Positions 15,723-23,798 of a stretch of DNA of 64,000 nt are shown piece by piece; positions within the stretch are counted from its first letter, which is position 1, and every line of letters begins with the position of its first letter. The stretch lies in contig CAWKDV010000001.1 of assembly GCA_963848495.1 (NCBI GenBank), positions 434,001-498,000 of the forward strand, in the 5' to 3' direction. The notes beneath the pieces are model-generated. The model was not told the origin of the DNA and ran no database searches. It saw only the letters and a program-made list of their open reading frames with translations. A program made the translations under genes and the position numbers. The stretch is from JAICJR01 sp963848495. GTDB taxonomy: Bacteria; Actinomycetota; Thermoleophilia; Solirubrobacterales; Thermoleophilaceae.

Positions 15723-16993
15723 TGGCCAGCGACGTCCTCATGCCCCGCCTGTCCGACTCGATGGAGGAGGGCACCGTGCTCAAGTGGCTCGTGGAGGTCG
15801 GCGGCGAGGTGAAGCGCGGCGAGCCGCTCGTGGAGATCGAGACGGACAAGGCGAACATGACGTATGAGGCGGACTCCGATGGGATGCTCATCGAAGTGCT
15901 CGCGCAGGAGGGGGACACACTGCCCATCGGGCAGGTCATCGCTCGGGTCGGGGAAGCAGGGGAGGAGATCACGGATCACGGATCACCGATCACGGATGAG
16001 GAGCCCGCCGCTGTTGCTGAGCCCAAAGCTCCGAGCACCGTGCACCGTGCACCGAGCACCGAAAGTGGCAACGGTCGTGTGAAGGCCTCGCCGGTCGCCC
16101 GGCGGATGGCTCGTGAGCTCGGCGTCGAGCTCGCTCGCCTGGAGGGCAGCGGACCGGGCGGTCGGATCGTGAAGGCCGATGTGGAGGCCGCGGCGCAGGG
16201 CGGCGGTGTTCAGGTGGAGGAGAGGCCAGCGGAGCCGGAGCCGACCGAAGCCGAAACACCGGTCACGAGTCACGAGCCACCAGTCACCCAGCCTGCTGAC
16301 GGCGCCAAGGGTCAAACAACCTTCCAAGAGCTGACACGCCTCCAGCGCACCGTTTCAAGACGGATGGCCGAGAGCAAAGCGACGGCTCCGGATTTCCAGC
16401 TCCAGATGGAGATCGACATGTCGCTCGCGGTCGAGCTGCGCGAGCGGCTCAAGCAGGTCACGGATCCGGCGCCGTCGTTCAACGACATGATCGTGAAGGC
16501 GGCGGCGCTCGCGCTGCGCGAGTTCCCGCGCGCGAACGGCGCATACCGCGACGGGCAGTGGGAGCTCTACTCGCGGATCAACGTCGGCGTGGCGGTGGCG
16601 GCGCAGGAGGCGCTCGTCGTTCCGACCGTGTTCGACGCCGACCAGAAGTCGCTCGGCCAGATCGCCAAGGAGGCGCGCAAGCTGATCGGCAAGGTGCGTG
16701 ACGGGACGATCACACCGCCGGAGCTGTCGGGCGGCACCTTCTCGGTGTCGAACCTCGGCATGTACGGGATCGAGAACTTCACCGCGATCATCAACCCGCC
16801 GCAGGCGGCCATCCTTGCGGTGGGCGCGCTGAAGAAGAAGGCGGTGGTGGACGAGTCGGGCCGGATCGTGGCGCGCGACATGATGGGAGTGACCCTCGTG
16901 TGCGACCACCGGATCCTCTACGGAGCCGACGCCGCGGAGTTCCTCGCCCGCATCCGCCAGCTGCTCGAGCAACCGCTTTCGCTGGCTCTCTGA
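15722..16993 (+). CDS. pdhC: Dihydrolipoamide acyltransferase (E2) of the first 2-oxoacid dehydrogenase complex
   Basis: E2 core subunit, 423 residues. Lipoyl domain at about 1-78 with the lipoylated Lys in VEIETDKANMTYEAD; peripheral subunit-binding domain at about 121-157 (ASPVARRMARELGVELARLEGSGPGGRIVKADVE); catalytic CAT-fold domain from about 200 (LTRLQRTVSRRMAESKATAP) to the end. The active-site motif reads DHRILYGAD: the usual Asp of DHRxxDG is Tyr, as in plastid-type E2 proteins, so it is not a sign of inactivity. All three linker segments are coded by heptamer tandem arrays (15968-15995, 16035-16062, 16262-16289). Confidence 0.94.
   Translation: MASDVLMPRLSDSMEEGTVLKWLVEVGGEVKRGEPLVEIETDKANMTYEADSDGMLIEVLAQEGDTLPIGQVIARVGEAGEEITDHGSPITDEEPAAVAEPKAPSTVHRAPSTESGNGRVKASPVARRMARELGVELARLEGSGPGGRIVKADVEAAAQGGGVQVEERPAEPEPTEAETPVTSHEPPVTQPADGAKGQTTFQELTRLQRTVSRRMAESKATAPDFQLQMEIDMSLAVELRERLKQVTDPAPSFNDMIVKAAALALREFPRANGAYRDGQWELYSRINVGVAVAAQEALVVPTVFDADQKSLGQIAKEARKLIGKVRDGTITPPELSGGTFSVSNLGMYGIENFTAIINPPQAAILAVGALKKKAVVDESGRIVARDMMGVTLVCDHRILYGADAAEFLARIRQLLEQPLSLAL
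15968..15995 (+). repeat. Heptamer array ATCACGG x4 in pdhC linker 1
   Basis: Units ATCACGG, ATCACGG, ATCACCG, ATCACGG. They encode the linker ITDHGSPITDEE directly after the lipoyl domain. Confidence 0.95.
16035..16062 (+). repeat. Heptamer array GCACCGT/GCACCGA x4 in pdhC linker 1
   Basis: Units GCACCGT, GCACCGT, GCACCGA, GCACCGA. They encode STVHRAPSTE just before the peripheral subunit-binding domain. Confidence 0.95.
16262..16289 (+). repeat. Heptamer array GTCACGA-type x4 in pdhC linker 2
   Basis: Units GTCACGA, GTCACGA, GCCACCA, GTCACCC. They encode VTSHEPPVTQ between the subunit-binding and catalytic domains. The same unit recurs in the second E2 gene (52705-52732) and, inverted, in the intergenic array at 46230-46257. 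Confidence 0.95.
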
Positions 16994-17016
16994 GACGCCG
17001 TCTGAGACGGGGTCTC
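16992..17016 (+). terminator. Hairpin overlapping the pdhC stop codon
   Basis: Nested inverted repeats GAGAC-g-CCGTC-TGA-GACGG-g-GTCTC give a 10-bp stem with one G-G mismatch and a 3-nt loop. The stem begins inside the TGA stop (16991-16993). There is no T-tract, as is common in GC-rich actinobacteria. It probably ends the E1/E2 operon. Confidence 0.55.
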
Positions 17017-17019
17017 GAC

Positions 17020-17405
17020 GCGGCCTCCGGCGTGCAGATCGGCTCGAGCGCGAGTGCGCCGGCGAGCTCGACCTCGGGCAACCTCACCGTGAGCTGGTCC
17101 GCGGCCGACACCTGTGGCCCCGGCCTCGCCTCCGTGGAGCTGTGGGCGTCCACGCCCGCCGTGGTGTCGCCGGTGCTCAAGCCGCCGCTGCTGAAGGCAC
17201 CGACCACCACACTGGCGCGCGTGTTCTCGCTCAAGCTCAAGCCGTCATCGTTCCGGGTCCGCAGTGTCCACGACGCCGGCACCGACGTGCGCTACACGCT
17301 CTCGGCCGCAAGCTCCGCTCCGGCAGCTACCTGCTCGTGCTCACGCCGGTGTCGAGCGACGGCTTCCGCGGCCAGGCCAAGCCGCGCACTTCCGCATCAT
17401 CGGCT
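17020..17405 (+). pseudogene. Degraded fragment of a surface-protein domain
   Basis: No start codon or signal peptide is present. An open phase reads VQIGSSASAPASSTSGNLTVSW then ARVFSLKLKPSSFRVR and VHDAGTDVRYTLS. The phase then changes to RKLRSGSYLLVLTPVSSDGFRGQ and again to AAHFRIIG and a stop at about 17405. This order (FRVRYTLS ... RKLRPGRYRL ... FRI) matches the C-terminal beta-sandwich module frequent in secreted proteins of Solirubrobacterales-like genomes, with its middle third missing. I read it as a decayed domain remnant left between the pdh operon and the convergent reductase gene. The final bases overlap the reductase stop. Confidence 0.5.
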
Positions 17406-17942
17406 GAGCCGGTAGTGCAGGAAGACGGCGCCGCTCCGGAAGCGGCGCTCGTCGATCAGCTCGAGCTGCAGATGCGCCCTCGGCAGGGCGCGCTTGCCGC
17501 CCCCGACCACGACCGGGAGGAGATACAGGTGCAGCTCGTCGACCAGGCCTGCCGCGATCGCCTGCGCCGCCAGCTCCGGGCCGCCGACGCCCAGGTCGCG
17601 CTCCGCCGTGACCTTCAGCTCGCGCACCGCGTCCGCGTCGAACTCGCGCTCGAGCCGCGTCCTCGTGGTGTCCACCGCCTCGAGCGAACGCGAGTAGACG
17701 ACCTTGTCGGCCGCGCGCCAGAGCTCTGCGAAGTCGCGCCCAATCGGCGAGTCTCCGTCCATCGTCTCCCAGTACCGCATCGTCTCGTACATGCGGCGGC
17801 CGTATAGGTAGGTGCCGAGCGGCCGCTCGAGCTCGTTGATGAACGCGTGCAGCTCGGCGTCCGGCGCCGCCCACTCGAAGCTGCCGCTCTCGTCCTCGAT
17901 GTAGCCGTCGAGCGACGCCAGCGCCGAGTAGATGAGCTTCAT
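17397..17942 (-). CDS. Dihydrofolate reductase-fold protein (RibD C-terminal-like)
   Basis: 181 residues of the DHFR/RibD-C fold: MKLIYSALASLDGYIEDESGSFEW at the N-terminus, GTYLYGRRMYETMRYWE, KVVYSRSL, a GVGGPELAAQAI cofactor loop and VDELHLYLLPVVVGGGKRAL near the C-terminus. It is similar to the YyaP-type stand-alone reductases; NADPH dependence is expected from the family, the substrate is unknown. It is the last gene of the minus-strand lutABC operon (4-bp overlap with lutC), which may be only positional. Confidence 0.88.
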   Translation of the reverse strand: MKLIYSALASLDGYIEDESGSFEWAAPDAELHAFINELERPLGTYLYGRRMYETMRYWETMDGDSPIGRDFAELWRAADKVVYSRSLEAVDTTRTRLEREFDADAVRELKVTAERDLGVGGPELAAQAIAAGLVDELHLYLLPVVVGGGKRALPRAHLQLELIDERRFRSGAVFLHYRLSR

Positions 17943-18550
17943 CGCACCACCAGGACGTCGAGGGTACGCGGCCCGTGCACGCCGCCCACGCGCGAGAGCT
18001 CGATGTCCGAGGTGGCCGAGGGGCCGGAGATGAACGTCAGCGGGCGGCCCTCCCGCACTGCCGGCTCGAGCGTCGCCACCGCCTCCGGCACGCCGCCGAC
18101 GATCTGCGCCTCCTCCACCACGCAGAGGTGCCAGTCGGGCACGAGCGTGAGCGCGCGCCGGCCCTGACTGGCGCCGGCGTCGAGCACGATCGTCCCCGTC
18201 TCGGCGATGGCGAGCGCGCAGCCGCTGATAACGCCGTCGAGTCGATCGAGCTCCTGCGACGGTAGCGGCGGCGAGTCCTCCACCGCGCCGGCAGGCCGCC
18301 AGCCGGCGGGCAGGTCGGGCGGCACCGCCATCCGGCGTCCCTCGCAGCGCTTGGCCAGTGCGGCCGCCAGATCGGCGAGCGGCAGCCGCTCGACGGTGGC
18401 GTCGTAGTCGGCCACCCGTTCGCAGAACAGCCGCACGGCCTCCTCGCCGGCCGGGCCCGTGCGCCGGTACGAGCGCTCCACCTCGGGGGGCGCCGGAGCG
18501 TCGCGCAGCGCGGCGCGCACCCGGCCGAGCAGCTCGTCACGAGCGCTCAC
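17939..18550 (-). CDS. lutC: Lactate utilization protein C (LUD domain)
   Basis: A 203-residue LutC protein, the third component of the LutABC L-lactate oxidising complex (L-lactate to pyruvate). The LUD domain shows GCALAIAETGTIVLDAG, RALTLVPDWHLCVV, then FISGPSATSDIELSRVGGVHGPRTLDVLVV, the family hallmark. The start overlaps lutB by 14 bp and the stop overlaps the reductase gene by 4 bp. Confidence 0.93.
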   Translation of the reverse strand: MSARDELLGRVRAALRDAPAPPEVERSYRRTGPAGEEAVRLFCERVADYDATVERLPLADLAAALAKRCEGRRMAVPPDLPAGWRPAGAVEDSPPLPSQELDRLDGVISGCALAIAETGTIVLDAGASQGRRALTLVPDWHLCVVEEAQIVGGVPEAVATLEPAVREGRPLTFISGPSATSDIELSRVGGVHGPRTLDVLVVR

Positions 18551-19901
18551 GCCACCACTCCCTGAACGTCTGGCCGGGCACCGGCGGCAGGTCGCGCGAC
18601 ATCGTCCAGCCGCGGAGGGGTCCGGGCAGCCGCTCGATGCCCGGCAGGCGAGCCGCGCGCTGGGCCAGCTCGTAACGGGCGCGCGTGGAAAACGCGAGCG
18701 CCATCGCCTTCATCGCCGCGCGCTCCGGGTCGAACGGCCGCTTGTGCGCCACCACCTCGGAGCGCAGGTGCACGAGCACCTCCGGGATGTCGATCTTCAC
18801 GGGGCAGACGTCGGCGCAGGCGCCGCAGAGGCTCGACGCATAGGGCAGCGAGCCGGCCTCCTCGACGCCGCGCAGCTGTGGCGTGAGGATCGCGCCGATC
18901 GGCCCGGGATAGACCGAGCCGTAGGCATGGCCGCCGACCCGCTCGTAGACCGGGCAGACGTTGAGGCAGGCGCTGCAGCGGATGCAGCGCAGGGCCTGGC
19001 GGCCGACCTCGTCGGCGAGTGCCGCGGTGCGGCCGTTGTCGAGCAGCACGAGGTGGAACTCGCTCGGCCCGTCGCCCTCGCGCACGCCGGTCCAGAACGA
19101 GGTGTAGGGGTTCATCCGCTCGGCGGTGGACGAGCGCGGCAGGAGCTGCAGGAACACCTCGAGGTCCTGCCAGCTCGGCACGAGCTTCTCGATCCCCATG
19201 ACCGTGACGAGCACCTCCGGCAGCGTGAGGCACATGCGCCCGTTGCCCTCCGACTCGAACACGGCGATCGTGCCGGTCTCCGCCACCGCGAAGTTGGCGC
19301 CGCTCACCGCCATCCGCGCCTCCAGGAACTTGCGCCTCAGGTGGAGCCGCGCCACCTCGGTGAGCTCGCGCGGATCGTCGCCGACGTCGGCGGCCTCGGG
19401 CAGGTGGGCGCGGAAGATGTCTCGGATCTCGCGCCGGTTCCGGTGGATCGCCGGCACGAGGATGTGCGACGGCGAGTCGCCGTCGAGCTGGACGATCAGC
19501 TCGGCGAGGTCCGTCTCGATCGCGCTGATGCCGGCCGCCGCCAGCGCCTCGTTCAGCTCGATCTCATCGGTGGCCAGGGACTTGACCTTCACGACCTCGG
19601 AGACGCCGTGCTCGTGCGCGATGCCGGCGACGATCGAGTTTGCCTCGGCGCCGTCGCGCGCCCAGTGCACCGTTCCCCCGCGCGCCTGCACCGCCTCCTC
19701 GAGCTGCACGAGGTAGCGGTCGAGCTCGCGCAGCGTGCGCTCCTTGATCGTGTGCCCGGCCTCGCGCAGCTCCTCCCAGTCGGGCAGCTCGGCCACCGCT
19801 CGGGCGCGCTTCTCGCGGATCGCCGTGGTGGCGTGACGCAGGTTCGCGCGCAGCTGCTCGTTGCGGAGCTCCTCGCGCGCCGCCTCCGGGAACGGCCTCA
19901 T
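18537..19901 (-). CDS. lutB: Lactate utilization iron-sulfur protein B
   Basis: The 454-residue LutB subunit. The N-terminal LUD domain carries SLATDEIELNEALAAAGI, AIHRNRREI and FAVAETGTIAVFESEGNGRMCLTLP. Two [4Fe-4S] ferredoxin clusters follow: CIRCSACLNVCP and CGACADVCPVKI. The helical C-terminus ends PPVPGQTFREWWRERS, the usual LutB tail. The ATG at 19901 overlaps the lutA stop by 4 bp; a longer open phase upstream belongs to lutA in another frame. Confidence 0.95.
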   Translation of the reverse strand: MRPFPEAAREELRNEQLRANLRHATTAIREKRARAVAELPDWEELREAGHTIKERTLRELDRYLVQLEEAVQARGGTVHWARDGAEANSIVAGIAHEHGVSEVVKVKSLATDEIELNEALAAAGISAIETDLAELIVQLDGDSPSHILVPAIHRNRREIRDIFRAHLPEAADVGDDPRELTEVARLHLRRKFLEARMAVSGANFAVAETGTIAVFESEGNGRMCLTLPEVLVTVMGIEKLVPSWQDLEVFLQLLPRSSTAERMNPYTSFWTGVREGDGPSEFHLVLLDNGRTAALADEVGRQALRCIRCSACLNVCPVYERVGGHAYGSVYPGPIGAILTPQLRGVEEAGSLPYASSLCGACADVCPVKIDIPEVLVHLRSEVVAHKRPFDPERAAMKAMALAFSTRARYELAQRAARLPGIERLPGPLRGWTMSRDLPPVPGQTFREWWRERS

Positions 19902-20593
19902 GCGAGCGGCTCCTCCTCGGTGGAGGCGAGGATCTCGGCGAGGTGCACCGGCCGGGCGCCGGCGCGGGAGCGCGAGAGCCCGCCGCCGATGTGCATCAGG
20001 CACGAGCTGTCGCCGGCGGTGCAGACCTCGGCGCCGCTCTCGGCCACGTGGCGCAGCTTGTCGGCCAGCATCGCGCTCGAGGTGTCCGCGTTCTTCACCG
20101 CGAAGGTGCCGCCGAAGCCACAGCACTCCTCGGCGCACGGCAGCTCCACCAGCTCGATCCCGTGCACCGCGCGCAGCAGGCGCAGCGGCGCGTCGCCCAG
20201 CCGCAGGCCGCGCAGGCCGTGGCAGGTCGGGTGGTAGGTCACGCGGCGGGGGTAGAACGCGCCGACGTCCTCCACGCCGAGCCTGTGCACCAGCAGCTCT
20301 GACAGCTCGAACACGCGCGAGCCAACCTGCGGGCAGTGCTCGCGCACCATCGCGGCGCACGACGCCGACGGGGTCACGACCAGCTCCTCGCCGCCGAAGA
20401 CGCGCTCGAAGCGCCGCGCCAGCCGCAGGGCGTCGTCGCGGTAGCCGGTGTTGAGGTGCATCTGGCCGCAGCAGGTCTGGTCCTCGGGGAAGGCGACCTC
20501 GTGCCCGAGCCGCTCCAGCAGGCGCACCGTGGCGCGCCCGACCTGTGGGAACAGCGTGTCCGTGAGGCACGTGATGAAGAGGGTTATGCGCAA
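19898..20593 (-). CDS. lutA: Lactate utilization protein A (CCG-domain)
   Basis: The 231-residue LutA subunit with two cysteine-rich CCG domains: FITCLTDTLFPQVGRA with DQTCCGQMHLNTG, then YHPTCHGLRGLRLG with CAEECCGFGGTFAVKNADTS. These motifs bind a cluster or heterodisulfide-type centre in the family. The start is probably TTG 20593 (MRITLFITC); longer phases upstream encode nothing like LutA. First gene of lutABC, divergent from lactate permease with a 64-bp shared upstream region. Confidence 0.93.
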   Translation of the reverse strand: MRITLFITCLTDTLFPQVGRATVRLLERLGHEVAFPEDQTCCGQMHLNTGYRDDALRLARRFERVFGGEELVVTPSASCAAMVREHCPQVGSRVFELSELLVHRLGVEDVGAFYPRRVTYHPTCHGLRGLRLGDAPLRLLRAVHGIELVELPCAEECCGFGGTFAVKNADTSSAMLADKLRHVAESGAEVCTAGDSSCLMHIGGGLSRSRAGARPVHLAEILASTEEEPLA

Positions 20594-20657
20594 GGGAGCG
20601 TTTCCATTCGCGTGAACCTCGGTAAGCCCCGCCCCAGACAAGGGGAGGAGCTTAGGC

Positions 20658-22325
20658 ATGTACCAGCAGGTATTGGATCCGGTCGGGCACTCGCTTGGAT
20701 GGTCTTCGATCTTCGCGGTGGCGCCACTGATCACGCTGTTCGTGCTGCTCGGCGGCCTGCGCGTGAAGGCGCAGTGGGCCGCATTGGCGGCGCTGGCGGT
20801 CTCGATCGTCGTGGCGGTCGCGGTCTACTCGATGCCGTTCGGGCAGACGATGGACGCGGCGGGCGAGGGCGCCGTGTTCGGCTTCTACCCAATCCTCTGG
20901 ATCGTGATCAACGCGATCTGGATCTACAACATGACCCGCGAGACCGGCCACTTCGCCGTTCTCCGCCGCTCGTTCGGGAGCATCAGCTCCGACCAGCGCG
21001 TCCAGGCCGTGATCATCGCCTTCTCCTTCGGGGCGCTGATGGAGGCGCTCGCGGGCTTCGGGACCCCGGTGGCGATCTGCTCGGTGATGTTGATCGCGCT
21101 CGGCTTCAAGCCGATCAAGGCCGCGTCGGTGGCGCTCGTGGCCAACACCGCGCCGGTGGCCTTCGGCGCGATCGCGGTCCCGATCGTCACGCTCAACCAG
21201 GTGACCGGGCTCGACAAGCACGACCTGGGCTCGATGGTCGGCCGGCAGACGCCGTTCATCGCCGTGATCGTTCCGCTCATCCTCGTGGGCATGGTCGACG
21301 GCCGCCGCGGCATCCGCGAGGCCTGGCCCGCCGCCGTCACCTGCGGCTTCGTCTTCGGCCTGCTCCAGTTCGCCACCTCGAACTACATCTCGGTCGAGCT
21401 GACCGACATCGTCGCGTCGCTGGGCTCGGTCGCGGCCGTGGTGGCGCTGCTGCGCGTGTGGCAGCCGAGCGAGCTGGCCGAGAGCCGCTTCAGCGGCCCG
21501 CGCCCGGCCATCGCGGGCGCCTCCACGCACTCGCCGGCGCTCGAGCGCGAGCTCGCGCAGCCCCAGCGCGAGCGCGACGGCGACCCGCCGATCGAGGTGC
21601 TGCGCGCCTATGCGCCCTACCTGATCATCGTCGCGGTGTTCGGGATCGCGCAGATCGGCGCGGTGCACACCGCGCTCGGGAACGCCACCAGGCAGTTCTC
21701 CTGGCCCGGCCTGCACGTGCTGAACTCGAAGGGCGAGGCGCCGAAGTCCGCCACGTTCAAGTTCGACTACCTCCAGGCGGCCGGCACACTGCTTCTGGTC
21801 TCGGGCCTCCTGACGATGGCCGCGCTGCGGGTGAGCCCGATGCGAGCGGCGCGCGCCTACGCGGGCACGCTCAACCAGCTCAAATGGGCGATCGTGACCG
21901 TGATGGCCGTGCTGTCGCTCGCCTACGTGATGAACCTCTCGGGCGAGACGATCACGCTCGGCACCTGGGCGGCCGGCGCGGGCGGCTTCTTCGCCTTCCT
22001 GTCGCCGCTGATCGGCTGGCTCGGCACGGCGGTGACGGGCTCCGACACGTCGTCGAACTCGCTCTTCGGCGTGCTCCAGGTCACGGCCGCGAAGAAGGCG
22101 AACATCGACCCGGTCCTGCTCGCTGCGTCGAACAGCTCCGGCGGCGTGCTCGCCAAGATGATCTCGCCGCAGAACCTCGCCATCGGCGCCGCCGCGGTGG
22201 GCCTGGCGGGTCACGAGGGCGAGCTCTTCCGCAAGGTGATCGGCTGGAGCCTCGTGCTGATCCTGTTCATGTGCCTGCTCGCGCTGCTCCAGTCGGTCGG
22301 CGCGCTGTCCTGGATGGTCCCCTAA
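20658..22325 (+). CDS. lctP: L-lactate permease
   Basis: A 555-residue LctP/LldP-family transporter for lactate (and usually glycolate) with about 12-14 membrane helices. Family landmarks: MPFGQTMDAAGEGAVFGFYPI near residue 60, FSFGALMEALAGFGTPVAI, APVAFGAIAVPI and the C-terminal TGSDTSSNSLFGVLQ with ASNSSGGVLAKMISPQN. A strong ribosome-binding site (GGGGAGGAG) precedes ATG 20658. It sits between lutABC and glcDEF and probably supplies substrate to both. Confidence 0.96.
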   Translation: MYQQVLDPVGHSLGWSSIFAVAPLITLFVLLGGLRVKAQWAALAALAVSIVVAVAVYSMPFGQTMDAAGEGAVFGFYPILWIVINAIWIYNMTRETGHFAVLRRSFGSISSDQRVQAVIIAFSFGALMEALAGFGTPVAICSVMLIALGFKPIKAASVALVANTAPVAFGAIAVPIVTLNQVTGLDKHDLGSMVGRQTPFIAVIVPLILVGMVDGRRGIREAWPAAVTCGFVFGLLQFATSNYISVELTDIVASLGSVAAVVALLRVWQPSELAESRFSGPRPAIAGASTHSPALERELAQPQRERDGDPPIEVLRAYAPYLIIVAVFGIAQIGAVHTALGNATRQFSWPGLHVLNSKGEAPKSATFKFDYLQAAGTLLLVSGLLTMAALRVSPMRAARAYAGTLNQLKWAIVTVMAVLSLAYVMNLSGETITLGTWAAGAGGFFAFLSPLIGWLGTAVTGSDTSSNSLFGVLQVTAAKKANIDPVLLAASNSSGGVLAKMISPQNLAIGAAAVGLAGHEGELFRKVIGWSLVLILFMCLLALLQSVGALSWMVP

Positions 22326-22343
22326 GGCCTCGCGGTCGTCACA

Positions 22344-23798
22344 ATGGGCTCGGCGATGCCCCTGATCGACGAGTTGCACGCGGCCTGCGGCGACGAGCAC
22401 GTGCTCACCCACCCGCACCGGCTGCGCACCTACGAGTCGGACGGGCTGCTCCAGTACCGCGTCACGCCGCGCGCCGTGGTGCTGCCGGCCACGGCCGAGG
22501 AGGTGCAGGCCGTGGTGCGCGCCTGCCACCGGGCGCAGGTGCCGTGGGTGGCCCGCGGGTCGGGCACGGGCCTCTCGGGCGGCGCGCTGCCGGTGGAGGA
22601 GGGCGTGCTGATCTCGCTCTCGCGCATGCGCCGGATCGTGGAGGTGGACCTGCCCAACCAGCGCGTGGTGGTGGAGCCGGGCGTGACGAACCTGGACGTA
22701 TCGAAGGCGGTCGGACCGACGCACTTCTACCCGCCCGACCCCTCCAGCCAAATCGTCTGCTCGATCGGCGGCAACGTGGCCGAGAACTCCGGCGGCGCGC
22801 ACTGCTTCAAGTACGGCTTCACCACCAACTACGTCACCGGGCTCGAGCTGGTGCTGCCGGACGGCGAGCTGATCCAGGTGGGCGGGAAGGAGCTCGACAC
22901 GCCGGGCTACGACCTGCTGGCGGCGTTCGTCGGCTCCGAGGGCACGCTCGGCGTGGCCACCAAGATCACGCTGCGCGTGGTGCCGGTGCCGCAGAGCATC
23001 CGCACGCTGGTGGCGTTCTTCGACCGTCCGCTCTCGGCCGGGCAGAGCGTGTCCGACATCGTGGCCGCGGGGATCGTGCCGGGCGCGATCGAGATGATGG
23101 ACAGGTTGTCGATCGAGGCCGCGGAGGGAGCCACCCACGCCGGCTATCCGGCCGACGCCGGCGCCGCGCTGGTGGTCGAGCTCGACGGCTCGGAGGCCGA
23201 GTGCGAGCACCGCTTCGAGGAGGTCAAGGAGATCTGCGACAAGAACGGCGCCACCGGCATCCGCGTGGCGCAGGACGAGGCCGAGCGGCAGCTGATCTGG
23301 AAGGCCCGCAAGGCCGCCTTCGCCGCCATGGGCCGCATCTCCACCGACTACTACGTGCAGGACGGCGTGATCCCGCGCACGCGGCTGCCCGAGGTGCTCG
23401 AGCGGATCGAGGAGCTCTCGCGCGAGTACGGGCTGCGGGTGGCGAACGTGTTCCACGCGGGCGACGGCAACCTGCATCCGCTCGTGCTCTACGACAGCCA
23501 CAACGAGGGCGAGGCGCAGCGGGCCGAGGAGCTGGCGGGCGAGATCCTGAACGTCTGCGTGGAGACCGGCGGCTCGATCACCGGCGAGCACGGCGTGGGC
23601 TTCGACAAGAAGCGCTACATGCCGCGCATGTTCGACGAGCCGGACTTCGAGGTCTTCCAGCGGCTGCGCTGCGCGTTCGACCCGGGCGGGCTCGCCAACC
23701 CGGGCAAGGTGATGCCCACGCCCCGGCTGTGCGGCGAGGTGCCGGGCCCCTACCGGCAGCACCCGCTCGAGCGCGAAGGCGTGGCGGAGCGCTTCTGA
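22344..23798 (+). CDS. glcD: Glycolate oxidase subunit GlcD (FAD-binding)
   Basis: The 484-residue FAD-linked catalytic subunit oxidising glycolate (or D-lactate) to glyoxylate. FAD_binding_4 domain: WVARGSGTGLSGGALPVEEGVLISLSRM, VVEPGVTN, PPDPSSQIVCSIGGNVAENSGGAHCFKYGFT. The C-terminal FAD-oxidase domain has NVFHAGDGNLHPLVLYD and GSITGEHGVGFDKKRYM. Start ATG 22344 or 22356; neither has a strong ribosome-binding site. The stop overlaps glcE (TGATG). Confidence 0.95.
   Translation: MGSAMPLIDELHAACGDEHVLTHPHRLRTYESDGLLQYRVTPRAVVLPATAEEVQAVVRACHRAQVPWVARGSGTGLSGGALPVEEGVLISLSRMRRIVEVDLPNQRVVVEPGVTNLDVSKAVGPTHFYPPDPSSQIVCSIGGNVAENSGGAHCFKYGFTTNYVTGLELVLPDGELIQVGGKELDTPGYDLLAAFVGSEGTLGVATKITLRVVPVPQSIRTLVAFFDRPLSAGQSVSDIVAAGIVPGAIEMMDRLSIEAAEGATHAGYPADAGAALVVELDGSEAECEHRFEEVKEICDKNGATGIRVAQDEAERQLIWKARKAAFAAMGRISTDYYVQDGVIPRTRLPEVLERIEELSREYGLRVANVFHAGDGNLHPLVLYDSHNEGEAQRAEELAGEILNVCVETGGSITGEHGVGFDKKRYMPRMFDEPDFEVFQRLRCAFDPGGLANPGKVMPTPRLCGEVPGPYRQHPLEREGVAERF

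Noticed and set aside
15968..16062. Heptamer arrays as a CRISPR array or promoter iterons
   Set aside because: Units are contiguous with no spacers, lie in coding sequence and keep domain linkers open; no cas genes.
16900..16950. Loss of the catalytic Asp in the first E2 (DHRILYGAD)
   Set aside because: Plastid-type E2 proteins carry the same Tyr and are active, so this is not evidence for inactivation.
18537..20570. A 677-residue fused LutA-LutB protein
   Set aside because: The N-terminal third of that frame is out of phase with lutA, whose CCG motifs lie in another frame; LutB proper starts at 19901.
20652..23762. Antisense open frame of about 1,000 codons opposite lctP and glcD
   Set aside because: Composition is His/Arg/Asp-rich with no recognisable domain, a typical antisense shadow of GC-rich genes.
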